From contig OZ022576.1 in assembly GCA_963669155.1 (NCBI GenBank), positions 27,864,866 through 27,928,865 on the forward strand: DNA of 64,000 nt. The letters are read 5' to 3'. The notes below the pieces were generated by a model. That model was not told the DNA's origin. It made no database searches and was given only the letters and a program-made list of their open reading frames with translations. Within the stretch, counting starts at the first letter, position 1. Each line of letters opens with the position of its first letter. Positions 50,144-61,825 of the stretch are shown here, piece by piece. A program made the position numbers and the translations under genes. This DNA comes from Arbacia lixula (Eukaryota > Echinodermata > Echinoidea > Arbacioida > Arbaciidae).

Positions 50144-53100
50144 GCAAGGTTGACACTTGCACGACTCGAGTCGTGCCAGTGCGCAAACTATTCGTAAACT
50201 GGCGTGAAGTGTGCGTAAATCCGTCGTGACTGCGTGTCATGTCGGGACCGGGTCGCGTGAGCTATGCGGAAACTGTTCGTGAACTCGTCGTGAACTCATC
50301 GGGACGATGCGAGAGGATTCGTGCCTGTGCGTGGCAGTGCGCGCCATGACTGTCACGAACTGCTACGAATACTTCACGAACAGCTCACGCCATGTTCACG
50401 AGTTGGTGTGCATCGCAGCGTGGCCGTGCATTCCCACTGACACAGTCACGTGTACTTCACGCATTGATGGCACGAGCAGTGCACGACTAGTTTACGAACT
50501 TCACGAACAGTTTGCGCATGGCACGAGCATGCAGTTCACGACTACTGTGGATGCAGCTCATGGTGCTCCTACCATTCTTTCTTGGCAAGGGACAGCACCA
50601 GCAGGGGACATGTAGTCATGTGACAGGTAGTCTCGCTGATCCTTTGCATCCTTTTGGGTATGATGGCCGGTTAGAGGCAGCAGCTCCTGCAGGTGTCGGT
50701 CAGTCCCCCATCCAATAGGGATCAGATAATGCGTGTCCGGATCTTCGCAGTCCACTTCTGAAATTGCATGTGGGTATCTGATGAAGATGAGGTTGTGCAG
50801 GACACAGGCGCACTTGGTGATCAGGTTGATGTTGTCGGGGTGCTGATGAATCGTCGTCAAGAAGCAACGGAACCTTTGACACAAAATTGCAATGGCATTC
50901 TCCACGACACAACGGGCACGAGACAACGTGTAGCTATGTATGCGTTCCCGTAGGACCTGTGACCGATGGGAGAATTGTTTTATCATCCATGTTCGGAGAG
51001 CAAAGGCTTCATCCCCTACGAAGTGATAGGGCCTGGCTGGTCATCATTAGGGAGTGATTCTGGTTGATGCAGCTCTGTTCTCTTCTACATCATCATGCAG
51101 GGAACAGTTACTCCATGTTCTTGCATCCGACGCACCACCCTCTGCCCCAACTTCCACATAGAGAAACCTGTAGGTATCATCTGCCAGTGCCATCAGTACA
51201 ATGCTGTGAAAGCTCTTGTAGTAGTAGTACTAAAAGCCAGCATTGGGTGGCTTCTTCATGGCAATGCGCTTGCTGTCCACAGCCCCCAGACAGTTGTGAT
51301 AGTTCCATCTGGAGTTTGGGGGCAGTTTTGGGGCAGCGCAGCATTTCGTCCTTGTCGACCGTGTTGATGGCTTTACACACCTACGGTATGAACTTGCAGA
51401 TGGTACTTGCAGCCAGCTTGAGTCCAACTTGAAGCAGTTCCCTCATGGAGGTGGACTGCTTCTGGAGGCGAGGGGTTAATTTCTCAACCACTCTTGGAAC
51501 AGGTCAGGTGTGATTGTGAGGTAGTGTTTGTAACCCCTTTGATCTTCCTTGTGGAGTTCAGTCAGTAGACTGTCATACTGTCCAAACTCGTGCCTTCTTG
51601 TCAACCATTCCGTGACCCACACTTTCCTTTGTGTCTTTCTTCGAAGTGGTGCTCTTCTGCCTCTTCCAGCCTTTTCTACTGCTCTTCAACAATGGCTAGA
51701 ACAGCTGCCAGGTATAGGCATCATCTCTTCCCCGCAATGATTGTGTCAGGCATTCAGCATGTTGTTTCTTCCTCAGCCAATCTGTCAGCTCCCAGTACTG
51801 CTTTTACTGGTCTGACGATAGATTTGATTGCGATGTATGTGCTATACATAAATGGAATACAAAATAATCAGGCGACGACATGCACAGAGATATATTTCAA
51901 GATGTTTTTTTTAATCAGAGCTACCCGCTCTTATTTCAAATGATGGTTGCAAAACGGACACTGCGTTTATATTCATGTTTTCCGTATATTTTACCTGTAT
52001 CTCTTCTGTCTATTCAGATACTCCACTAAAACACTTAAATTAGTACCCTAGTTGATTATTATATGAAAATGCATGGCAAATATATTCACTAAATCAGAGC
52101 AAAATTAGATGGCAAGTCAAAACCATCTTATCCTGCACGTATATGGCATCCATATTTCAAGTCGTTCTTCAGCGTTTTTTATTTTATAGGTGCAGGATCT
52201 GTAAAATACGACGCGTGATTGGGGGAACAATGATATATTCACCCTGTTATTTTAGATTCCTCGTTATACAAAAATTAAAAATTATAATATTACCGGGAAT
52301 ACCGGACAACATGGGGCAATAGCCTACACCCGTCCGCTTTTACCCCACGTTGACCTTTGACCAATGATACCTTTGTACAGCCTAAACCATGGATTCATAA
52401 CAATTAACACTGCATTTATGTTAAACAATGGATCACACTGAAACTTTGTCGCAAAATTACTGTAAACCTAACCCCCTGGAAGCAATGAATCGATCAACTG
52501 AAATCTATAAACACATTTGTTTTTTGGGGAGGGGGGGTAGAAATGACATATTGTCTAATAACTTATCATTACATGACGGAAATAAAGACATTTTCTGGAA
52601 CTTGACTTGTCACGTGCAGAGCATCTCATGTCCGTCTTTACCCCGCTCCCCCCTAATTATAACTTGAATAACACTTCTACCCTTTGGTATACATTGCAAC
52701 ACATAGTAATGTGTCCAGATTCATTACACCCTGGTGTGGCAGCAAAATTACATTATAGTTACACTATAAAAGGGGGTGGTAAATGTCACCTTAATGTCGC
52801 GAAGGTGTGCAGGAAAGGTCCTCGCGTCACTCATTGTGGACAAATGGGGAAACGCGGTCGACCTCCAGACTGTCTCGCTCTCGCTTTCGATTCCGTCGCG
52901 AATAACGCGGTCCAGGTGGTGGGGTACGCTAGTAACTGTACGCTCTGTCAGGAATGCGATCCTCCACACTCCGCGGTTCGACATACCAGGGAGGTGTTAC
53001 GAAGGAGTAGAAACTCGAGCATAATATATTCAAACATCTGTATGGGTTCTAAAGCGTGCTCATGAATGCCAAAAGCATTCCATAATCATGACAATGCTTT

Positions 53101-54203
53101 GATGTTCCATGTGCCGTGCCGACATTTAGCTGATGTCAACTTGAAAAGAAATTTCTTTAATTTCCCATTTGTCTGTAGACGTTTTGTTTTTGACAAATTT
53201 GTTTGCAAACTTTAAGGAAGTTAACGGCAGATAATGACAGATCCTTTACTCTGCTTTTGTTTCGAAAAGTATTGAGGAATCATTAAAAATCGGACATATA
53301 AGCTATTTTTATTACTTACAAAATTGGCCAATTTCTTCACTTTCCGACAACTTGTGCATCTGGGGGATTCAACCACTCTCAAAATGATATATTAAGCTGT
53401 GTATTATCATTAACGGCGTTTGTGTGTGTTTGCGTGAAACAGAGATATTTCACTTGAAAAACTTGTTTATTTGTGTTTGCTGATACCTGTTATGCTCATG
53501 GAAGTATTAACAGAACGGGACAAGCGAAATGAGACTGTACATTTCTTTTGTCCTCTCCGAGAAGCCGTTGCCACACAATCATATTCATAATTGTTCAAAC
53601 ACCTGAACAGCACCTGTTGAGAACACATAACTTTTCAGCGGCTTGGCACATGGGTTCAAAGGAAGAAAGTTGCTTCATATCCTTCCATAACACATCCCTG
53701 GACATACCAAGCTAGCGAGCAATCTGGTCAGCTCATTCAGTGGAAGAGAGGTCATCATGCACGTCTGCAATTGGGGAAATCACTGCCTGGGTACTTCATG
53801 GGTGATGGGGTAGACAAGCCTATGAATGAGCCCAGATTGTACAGTTCCTGTGACAATGACGGTTGCTAACATAGAGGTGTGGTGCGTCGGCAGGCTTCTC
53901 CGGGGAAGGAAGGGTGCCTGGTTTCCGGCGTTGAAGCCAGCCTGGTGTCCCTGTGCGATATGTCCGTCCCTGTAAGGTATGGGCACAGCCAGGAAGTGCG
54001 TAAACTATGCGTAAACTATGCGCAAACTATACTCAAACTAACTCATCGTGCCAGTTCGTGTCAATGTGGACACTGATGGGCACGCATTTGTGAACTGTTC
54101 GTGAACTCGTGAAAAGTGCGGGAGCCTCCCAGTTTGTGCCCCAAAATGGCACGATTTGCCACGACAAAATCGTGGCCAAATGTCGTGCAAGTGTCAACCT
54201 TGC
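50144..54203 (-). mobile_element. PIF/Harbinger DNA transposon, about 4.06 kb
   Basis: GCAAGGTTGACACTTGCACG (50144) and its complement CGTGCAAGTGTCAACCTTGC (ending 54203) are identical inverted ends of at least 22 bp. The tips (50166-50530 and 53990-54180) are packed with short CGTAAACTATGCG, TTCGTGAACTCGTCG and CACGAACAG words, a subterminal repeat zone. The transposase is on the minus strand. A matching 3-bp target duplication was not found (TAA at the left, CAT at the right). 51950-53640 holds no recognised second protein, and the frame at 52607-53065 has no known domain. Confidence 0.88.
50558..51640 (-). CDS. PIF/Harbinger transposase (DDE_Tnp_4 type), degraded
   Basis: Read from high to low coordinates, the frames give WVTEWLTRRHEFGQYDSLLT, ELHKEDQRGYKHYL, TPRLQKQSTSMRELLQ, RWNYHNCLGAVDSKRIAMKK, SFHSIVLMALADDTYRFLYV, GDEAFALRTWMIKQFS and SRARCVVENAIAIL. 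These are the family blocks in the right order. The first catalytic Asp (LGAVD) and the Glu (VVEN) are present, but the position of the second Asp, usually VDVG, reads VEVG. The reading frame changes at about 51500, and in-frame stops fall near 51370, 51237 and 51060-51090. The copy therefore looks inactive. The C-terminal 142 codons (50558-50986) remain open. Confidence 0.88.
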
Positions 54204-54402
54204 CATACCATCATTAACCCTAACATGCCACTTCTGGATTATTTCACCCTCAATACACACAAATCCCATAGAACAGCATTTCGCCTGGCACATATGGGGT
54301 TAAGACGTCCTTCTGTTCTGTATACCTACAATTCCCTTGTAACGTTGCATGGATACTCTTTGCTTCAAGTAACGTCCATGTTCGAATGAATACTGACATA
54401 AT

Positions 54403-54568
54403 GCGCAGTAAAGATAACAAGATGATCGGAAGGCACACAGAGTATCGTCTTCATTTCCCCGCTTCTTCGCATTTCATCAATGTACAAGACGAGCTCGTGA
54501 CTGACCGTCATCGCCGTTTAATGGAAGCGAGGTTCGGAGACATTAAAGAAGGAGATTACAAAACATAA
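54403..54568 (+). CDS. Possible terminal exon of an unknown host gene
   Basis: An acceptor-like AATGCGCAG precedes SKDNKMIGRHTEYRLHFPAS and DELVTDRHRRLMEARFGDIK, ending EGDYKT and TAA. An AATAAA follows 45 bp after the stop (54613-54618). Third positions are less AT-rich than the flanks. I do not recognise the protein, and upstream exons are not evident; the Harbinger copy ends 200 bp before it. It may be a chance frame. Confidence 0.3.
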
Positions 54569-54619
54569 CGAGTCTGATCTGAATAAGAATATGTTTTCAT
54601 CTCCCTGAAGCCAATAAAG

Positions 54620-56480
54620 TACGTCATGGTCATGATAATATACCTTTAATCAAGACTAGCATTTTATTGGTATTGACAGCCCAACCTTGCTCGTACTTAT
54701 CCTATATAGTCGGGAATATGTCAATAATATTTTCTCTTTCTGTAAAGAACTCAAACAATGTGTGCCATTTTCTTTATTAACTCGGGTATTCATCACCATG
54801 GTACATGCACAGCTGCCATTTTTCCTTACCACAATTCCGAACAACCTTTTAAAAAATATATATTTACATAAAAAGCCTATCATTTGAAAACTTTCTTCCT
54901 CCTGATATATAACACTCACAATCCTTAAATATTCGTAATAATAATTATAAAAATAGATATTTTCCTTCGATGATGTCTGATATTACTTTATTTTTCTTCT
55001 ACTATCGCCCTGTCACTGTATACTTTTGTATTGTTTTGTCTTGTGCATTCAATTGAATTTAATTTTCAAATTAAAGTGAGACCGATATATTTCTTTCTTT
55101 GTATTTGTACATGTGCTTGTCAACCAATCCCTTCGTTTTCCAGGGAGAAATCGGTAAGACACGTCTTCTTAATTTCTTTGCCAGTGAAGGTTAAGCTTAT
55201 TGAATGTGTCATTGGTGTACTGTATAAATAAAGATATCAGCAAAGTGTTGCTCGTAAATGGTCAAAGATGATGCTGTCAAGCTAAAAATACAGTCTATTT
55301 AAGTCCTATCCAGGGTAGTATAGTTTGAGTTTTAAGGAGAGGGGGTCAGTGCGTCTGATTTTAGGTGTGTTTCCATGAAAACAGTGGAGAACGAGAATGC
55401 TTTGCTCTTATCGTCACGTCACTTCCAATTAATCAATAAGAATATCCCTGCAGCCATCCAATAACATTTACCTTAATTGTAATCGTCAAAAATCAGAGGG
55501 AACGGTAGACCGAAATATGTCGATATCAATACAACTAGCAATTCGATCCTATTGAAAATGTTGAACCTTATTCAGTTCAATACAATACACAATAAGAACA
55601 ATACGTTCAGATCCATCCATCCTCCCTCTCTCTTGCATCCCCGTCCTTCTCCGTCTCTGTCTGTCTGTCTCTTTTCTCCATTTTAGGCTACATGTTGTTT
55701 TCTGTCTCATTCGAAGATTGGTTATTTTTGTTATTTTCTTTAAATTACTATTTTTCTATTTTCCTTTCGACGTACATTAACATGGTGTTTACTGGTGTTG
55801 GCTATTCATGCCTCGGTCACAAACGGCCGTGCACCACAGAAATAGAAAGACGAAAAGGCGCATACCCATTCACAGAGCACGCACCGCGGTATCGCCGTCG
55901 GACCCGCTGGGCGATTCACTTGAGTGCACACGCCGCCATCTTGCTTAGTCCTCGGTCTTTTCGGCAAGCCCACTCGACCGTATATGACACTGTCAGTTTC
56001 TGTTTTGAAATTTACTTCAAAGAGGCCATGCATTCTGAGGTTGGCCTACCTATTCATAAGCCAATTGATCGTGTGCATTATCTACATGCACACCGGTAGT
56101 ATAAGCTTTTCTTTTTTACTAAGATGAATAATGAAAGCTTCTAATTAACTCTTTCAAGATAATTTTCAATATAATTTTCTGGTCAGTTTTCTTTCTTTTG
56201 GTTCTCTTTCAAAACACATTTCCTCATCTGATTTGATTTTTAAATACTCTTTGAGCGAGCTTCTCATAAAATAAAAAGAAATACGTGGAATGAAGTACAT
56301 GTATTGTTTTATTTTTTTCTTCATTTTTAACAAATGAAGGGATGTGATTTGTACATGTAGTTCAACGGACATCCTAACCATAATTTGTCTAAATTCATTC
56401 ATACCCCCTGATTTTGAAAATCTAAATTTAAAAAGTCGATTAAACTTTGATTTTTTCCCCGGGGGGGGGGGGGGGGGGGT
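54620..56480. other. Intergenic, no gene assigned
   Basis: The 135-codon frame at 55692-56099 was read and shows no domain. A G19 run lies at 56461-56479. Confidence 0.45.
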
Positions 56481-56485
56481 TATGA

Positions 56486-56665
56486 GTCACTTTCACACAA
56501 TCACAGTACATGCACATGTAATATCATTCACATGCTCAGTCCTCCCAACACCACATATAAACTTACACACTCAATGTCACTTTCACACAATCACAGTACA
56601 TGCACATGTAATATCATTCACATGCTCAGTCCTCCCAACACCACATATAAACTTACACACTCAAT
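56486..56665. repeat. Perfect 90-bp tandem duplication
   Basis: GTCACTTTCACACAATCACA starts at 56486 and again at 56576, and the two 90-bp units look identical base for base. A third start (GTCATTCTTC) at 56666 diverges at once. The array abuts a G19 run. Confidence 0.93.
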
Positions 56666-56669
56666 GTCA

Positions 56670-57640
56670 TTCTTCATTACACATATGCTTAAACAAACAT
56701 TTACTCAATCAACTTCATATATTTCAGCACACTTCACAAAAAAAAAACAACAGTCAAACAGTGAAACACACATACAGATGACAAAAAGGACAAAAGATAT
56801 ATGTAAAGAGAATTTGCAAATCCATGCCACCCAAATAAAAGTCAACAGGCTACAGATTATTTCAATTAAGTAATGTTCAATGTTTATTCTTTCCCCAAAG
56901 AACAAATCGAGGTTCACATTATCAGTAACAGCAATAATGTAAAAATGGTGATGTAGAAACTGGCAAACACATTGGCAAGTAACAAGTAATAAATAAGGGA
57001 ATACACTATGAGCCTCCAATTCATTACATGTACTTAGTAGGGAATTAGTAGGGGGAAAACTACTGGACGGTTACTGATGAATTGTCAGCCCAATAGCATA
57101 AGAATGCAACAAAAACGGTCAACTTTACAAGACACGTTACATGTACATGCATTACATAAATTTGTCAGAATATTTTTCTCTTCAAGTTCAAGATTCTTTT
57201 TCCTTTTTTTTTGTGAGTTATGCCAATGCACCAAACATTTCTTGCTGAACAAACTTAGCACAAGCTATTCATATTTTCAAACAAACAGGTGCATATGTCG
57301 ACAGGCTTTTATTGAAAAAAATCAGAACTACTTTTAAATTCTAATGGTGATCGTTCTCCAATATCCATGATGAATACTGTGTTATCACACTAACTCATAC
57401 AAGAGAAAAAAATAATGATACAGTTTACATTCTACACAGCATTATGTTTCTTCAACCGTGTCTAAATAAAACTGCACTGGAAATAATGGGCATAAAATTG
57501 GGAAAAAGGCACAACAAAGGCAAGTAAACTAGAGCACATCACAATAGAATTACAGCTCATACATATGAACCTATTACAGCAGTAAACTGTGCAGTATCCA
57601 ACTGCAAATTTTACTTAATAAGTAGTAATTTAAGTACCAC
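56670..57640. other. Intergenic, no gene assigned
   Basis: AT-rich. It may include the 3' flank of the minus-strand THAP-like exon. Confidence 0.4.
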
Positions 57641-57842
57641 TCATAAGTAGAATGGTAATGATTTATTGGCGGTTGAATTGTTCTGGTGTGACAGACATTT
57701 GGTAATGAAATTAATTTTGCGCTTGCGACACTTCATGAGACATGGAGTACTTTTAAGAAGAAAATATCGACTGGGTGTCCAGTGGTCTCTCCTCATGTTC
57801 ACGAGCCATTTCTTGAGGAGAGTGTTATCACCTCTTGGAAAT
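57641..57842 (-). CDS. THAP-like zinc-finger exon
   Basis: After a strong acceptor (TTGTTTCTTCAATTTCAG on the minus strand) the exon reads FPRGDNTLLKKWLVNMRRDH then WTPSRYF and runs open to a TGA. THAP domains have FP, then (L/K)(L/K)KKW, then (R/K)R..(W/F).P in just this spacing, usually starting an exon at FP. The expected CSxHF closing ligands are not clear: the text after WTPSRY reads LLKSTPCLMKCRKRK instead. A nearby reading in another frame (KYSMSHEV) is closer to the KYSxxCSxHF pattern, which suggests decay. The N-terminal C..C exon was not found. An AATAAA (about 57659) overlaps the end. It could be a gene remnant or part of a P-element-type transposase. Confidence 0.45.
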
Positions 57843-57844
57843 CT

Positions 57845-58730
57845 GAAATTGAAGAAACAAGAAAAATTAGGCCTTTAGAAGCAACTGATCTATTTTGAAA
57901 ATAAAAAATTAGAAATAGAAATACAATAGAGTTCAAAATAACCCTAAAAATACATGTATATGGGATAGGGTTATCGTAAATTATACCATTGGTTTATGTA
58001 GGAATATCAAGTTTCATTTCTCATATAAAAAAAATCTGGCATAAAGTTTCCCTAAGGTTTTTTTTTCTCTGATGTATCACCTTACAAAGAATGTTATTAA
58101 GGCATGTCAGATATGATATAGTAAACTGCATTTAGATTTTCACAGAATATTTTCTGATTCATGCTTTAGTTCATAAAAACTTCATAAACCTTTTGTTGCA
58201 GTTATTAACATAAACTAAACAAAAGGTTTATTTCAACAGATTTAAGTTTCTGAATACACTACAGCGCAAAGGAATTGGCATAGGGAAAGGGAAAGGGAAG
58301 GGGCCTCAGTTTTAAGCAGCGGTATGTTTTGTCCAGTTCAGCATGAAACATGATGCCTCGTAGGCTAATGCATCGTGTTTCATGCTGAACTGGACAAAAT
58401 ATTGAATTCTGAACAGCACAGGCCGTAGCACCATCTGCGAATAATTCATAAAAAAAAACACATTTCATCAAAAAGTCACGGCTATCAAGTTAAAATATAG
58501 TCTTGACTCTAGAATCATTTCTATAGTCCCATTAGATTGATATTTTAGGCTTTATTTTAAAAGGAATTCAAAAGCTTAAGACCCTTTTTAAAGCCCCTTC
58601 TTTCAGCCGTTCCCTTATAATAAAACGTTTACATGAACAGATGGGACTACGTGATAAAGGCAAAGCAAGAAAGCTAAAACAGCATTTAAACACAAAACAT
58701 TTTCATTAATGCATCGATAAAATAAACTAA
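57845..58730. other. AT-rich stretch below the promoter-like site
   Basis: It holds the hairpin at 58329-58398 and no recognised exon. Confidence 0.4.
58329..58398. repeat. Hairpin with 30-bp arms
   Basis: TTTGTCCAGTTCAGCATGAA then ACATGATGC is mirrored by GCATCGTGT then TTCATGCTGAACTGGACAAA, with a loop of about 11 bases. Confidence 0.88.
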
Positions 58731-58733
58731 CCT

Positions 58734-58814
58734 GTGAAAAGTCTTTGCACATCCCTTTTTCTAACGATTACTACAGTTGAAAGCCGTGCAAAACGGCATA
58801 GTGCTTCACAAAAC
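58734..58814 (-). other. Possible small minus-strand exon
   Basis: An acceptor-like TTCTTTTTACTTTTCAG lies above 58814 and a donor-like CACAG/GTTAGT below 58734. The enclosed frame reads FCEALCRFARLSTVVIVRKR. Its phase does not join cleanly to the THAP-like exon at 57842. It may be part of a 5' UTR or chance. Confidence 0.25.
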
Positions 58815-58874
58815 TGAAAAGTAAAAAGAATTCTCGCGTTGACATTGATACCAATCATCACAATCGGCGAACGC

Positions 58875-58935
58875 AAACAGATGACTTACCAAAATGGCGG
58901 AGGTCACGTGATCACGAGCAAACGCTGGCTATACT
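58875..58935 (-). promoter_or_regulatory. Promoter-like site: CACGTG plus YY1-type ATGGCGG and a splice donor
   Basis: On the minus strand, GATCACGTGACCTCCGCCAT leads into TTTG/GTAAGT. CACGTG is an E-box, AAAATGGCGG (plus strand) is a YY1-type start-site motif, and GTAAGT is a perfect donor. This is the usual look of a CpG promoter with a short non-coding first exon. It points toward the exon-like frames at 58734-58814 and 57641-57842. Confidence 0.45.
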
Positions 58936-59384
58936 TTACGGACCCGCATGCACTTTCTACGTCTTTCTATTTCTGTGCCGTGCACCACCGAATTCCTATA
59001 GTTGCAATGAACGCGCGTGGTAATAAAAACTTGGCCAGCCGCAAAAAAATTGTTGGACATGTCGGAGGATCGTCTGCGTCGTTCTACATGTTCCCACGTG
59101 CCTGAAAAAGCGTGTACCTCCTAGCGTTGGACGCAAGGATGTTCTGCGACTGGTTATGACCACACGTGACTGAATTATTACACACATTTCGTACAGTATT
59201 GTAAATATTTTTATACTATTTAGAGAGCTGAACTATTGCTTCTAAGATAGGAAATAAAGTGAGCAATAAGGAACTGTTGAGGAGCGAATAAGTGTTTTAT
59301 GGAGAAGACATATGAGTATGAAGAAATCATTCTTGAAGAGAGAACAGTGAACTATCGAGGGGTAATCAATCTACTCTCAACTTA

Positions 59385-60190
59385 GCCTGCAGTATCATCC
59401 AACAGAGACTAGAGGAAGACAACGCCCTACCAGAACGGACAGCTACGTCTCCAGAGCACATCCAATATCTACTTCTCACCTGCCTCAACTCAACTTCATT
59501 CCAGTGGCGGAATTCTTTTTACAAACAGGTGAAAAGGGGCAGCGATGGGGTTACCTCTCTCCCTCATAGGCGCCAACATCTATATGGTGGAATTTGAGAC
59601 AGCAGCACTTCAAGCATCGATTCTCTCCCCCAAATTATGGATTGGATATGTTGATAATATTTTCGTCGTATGGCAGCAGAGCAGAAATGATCCCCAGGAG
59701 TTCCTTTACCATCTTAACCACAGTCACCCAATCATCAAGTTCACCATGGAGACACAGCAGGATCTTTCCATCCCATTCGTAGACGTACGCATCACAAGAG
59801 CAACTGAAGGAAATGCATCACACCAAGTCTATCGACTCTACAAGATATCGTGTGGATGCGGTCAATTCTACGTTGGAGAAACCGGAAGAAGTCTTATAAC
59901 CAGACTCAAGGACCACCAGGCCAGCTTTAGACGGAACGAGAGGGAGAAGTCAGCTAAAGTCAAACACACTCAGCAACAGAATCATCGCATTGACTGGTCC
60001 ACCTCAGAACTCATCACATCTATCATGTCTATTAAGCATTGGCACACCCGGCGCGAGAGAGAAGCCATCGAGATTCTTAAACACAACACGGTACCACAGG
60101 AGAGCAGACTTGTGATCAACGACATCTGGATGCCACTTCTTCACCACGCACACCAACGGCACCACGCACAACGCACACTTAACAACGGTT
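59385..60190 (+). mobile_element. Penelope-like retroelement fragment (RT plus GIY-YIG)
   Basis: The RT text LPERTATSPEHIQYLL and CLNSTSFQW (59430-59520) leads to LSLIGANIYMVEFETAAL, then the catalytic-box region GYVDNIFVVW, and HPIIKFTMETQ. The C-terminal part has CGCGQFYVGETGRSLITRLK, the GIY-YIG endonuclease of Penelope-like elements with its CxC lead. The element is shortened and not intact; the RT box reads YVDN rather than YVDD. The 237-codon open frame from 59545 is therefore a remnant, not a host gene. It ends inside the foldback arm that follows. Confidence 0.9.
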
Positions 60191-60194
60191 ACAG

Positions 60195-61345
60195 TTCGAT
60201 ATTCCGAAGGTTCGTATTTCCGAAACACGTAAATTGCATGTACCTCGATGTTCGTTAGTCCGAAAACGAAAAAGGGTTCGTTAGTCCGAATATTTGTGGC
60301 GTTATTCTGAAGTTTCGTTATTCCGAATGTTCGATAATCCGAAAGTAATATAAGGTTCGTTTTTCCGAAGGTTCGTTAATCCTAAAATAAAAAAGGGTTC
60401 GTTTAAGGTTCGTTAATCCGAAAACGAAATATGGTTCGGTACTCGGGAGGTTCGTTTTCTGAAGGTTTGTAAATGAAATAATCTTTGGCGTAGCCGGGAA
60501 AACCGGGAGGGCGGGCGTGTTGGAGGGGTGGGGGGGGGGGGGTAAAATGACTGTTGCTGTTCACCGTTGTTGTTATAGGGGTGGGAAGTGGCTGATATAT
60601 TACCAGGGGAGATTAAATACGCAGAATTCTTTCAAAGGGATGATCACAGGCTTATGGGGCTAGTTAATTTTAAAGCAAGAATCGATATCATGTTTATCTC
60701 TCATTGCTAAAACTGTAAATTTCGAATGGGGAGTATTGGTGCATTTTGAAATTGTTTTGTCCAAGTTCAAAATGTCTACTGAAAGATCCATGATTAAATG
60801 TTTTACCACTTACAAACCTAAAAAAAAAATGCGGCTCTGCGCGGGGTGGTGGTGGTGGGGGTGGGGGGGGGGGGTTGTTTGGACAAGAATAGGAGCGATT
60901 AAGACCTCCAACGGGGGAATCATTCCCCCTTTTGGGGGGCTGGGGGGGGGGGCAAATCTACCATCCGCAGCCACTGTAATCCGCAGCAATACATGCAATA
61001 CGCGCTTTGGCCACAAAATACACATGCATCATCCTCTGCTGAAATTATTATTGCATAAGATCGTATTATTCTTTGATTGCAACACCGTTTTGTTACTAAA
61101 ATAAACCTTATTTCATTTTTCGGACTCTCGAACCTTTTTACGTTTACGGACAAACTAACCTTCGGAATAACGAACCTTATTTCTTTTTCGGACTAACGAA
61201 CCTCCGGAATAATGAACCTTATTTCGTTTTCGGACTAACGAACCTTCGGAATAGCGAACTTTCGGAATAGTGATCCTTCAGAAGAACGAACCTTCGGAGT
61301 ATTCGAACCTTCGGAATAACGAACCTTCGGAACAACGAGTGCTTC
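60195..61345. mobile_element. Foldback element with arms of GGTTCGTTATTCCGAA units
   Basis: The left arm (60195-60475) is a run of degenerate 16- to 23-bp units such as GGTTCGTTAGTCCGAA with AAACGAAA spacers. The right arm (61115-61345) is the same text complemented (TTCGGAATAACGAACC). The 600-bp centre is G-rich (G13 at 60530-60542, a long G run near 60865, CCGGGAAAACCGGGAG) and non-coding. The layout matches foldback elements such as the sea urchin TU class, whose arms are tandem short repeats; the family match is inferred from layout only. Confidence 0.82.
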
Positions 61346-61349
61346 CCAG

Positions 61350-61820
61350 GACGACGACCTACCTGAAAGGTCGGGGCCCGGGGGATTGAATACGTCGCAC
61401 TTTCTCGCCGTTTCACGATCCATTGCCCTCGCGCCAATACGCTGCCGGGGCAGCAGACTGCTGTTCGCTCCATTGCACGCTCTACTGCGCACCGCAACTA
61501 CAATTCACGCTCCAGTGCACACCGCACATTTGCGCCAATATGCTATATTCTTATTGGCCAGTTTCGGACACTCTCGGGTTATTTCGGATCCCTTCGAATA
61601 ATCCCATAAATACTCGGCACGCTCATAAAAAAAAGAAGCCTACATCTTTGAGACCCTCCCCTTTACATTTTATTCTTGTGTTTAGATCAATCATTGTTTT
61701 GAGAGACCGACTACAGTATTTGAGTAGCTCTCTCAAAGGGATTATAGTTTTGAGACCAATCACTTTGTTGTACTTTCTTTATAAGTGTGAAAACATGATT
61801 ACCAGAACGTTCGCATGAAT
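61350..61820. other. Intergenic, CpG-bearing, no gene assigned
   Basis: Frames across 61386-61818 were read without a domain. Confidence 0.4.
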
Positions 61821-61825
61821 ATTTA

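Noticed and set aside
52607-53065. 152-codon frame inside the Harbinger copy, considered as its second protein
   Set aside because: It is on the opposite strand to the transposase and has no Myb/SANT or trihelix pattern.
55692-56099. 135-codon plus frame with hydrophobic start
   Set aside because: Composition is erratic and nothing supports a domain or splice structure.
59545-60258. The longest open frame (237 codons) as a host gene
   Set aside because: Its text is Penelope RT and GIY-YIG, and its end is foldback repeat.
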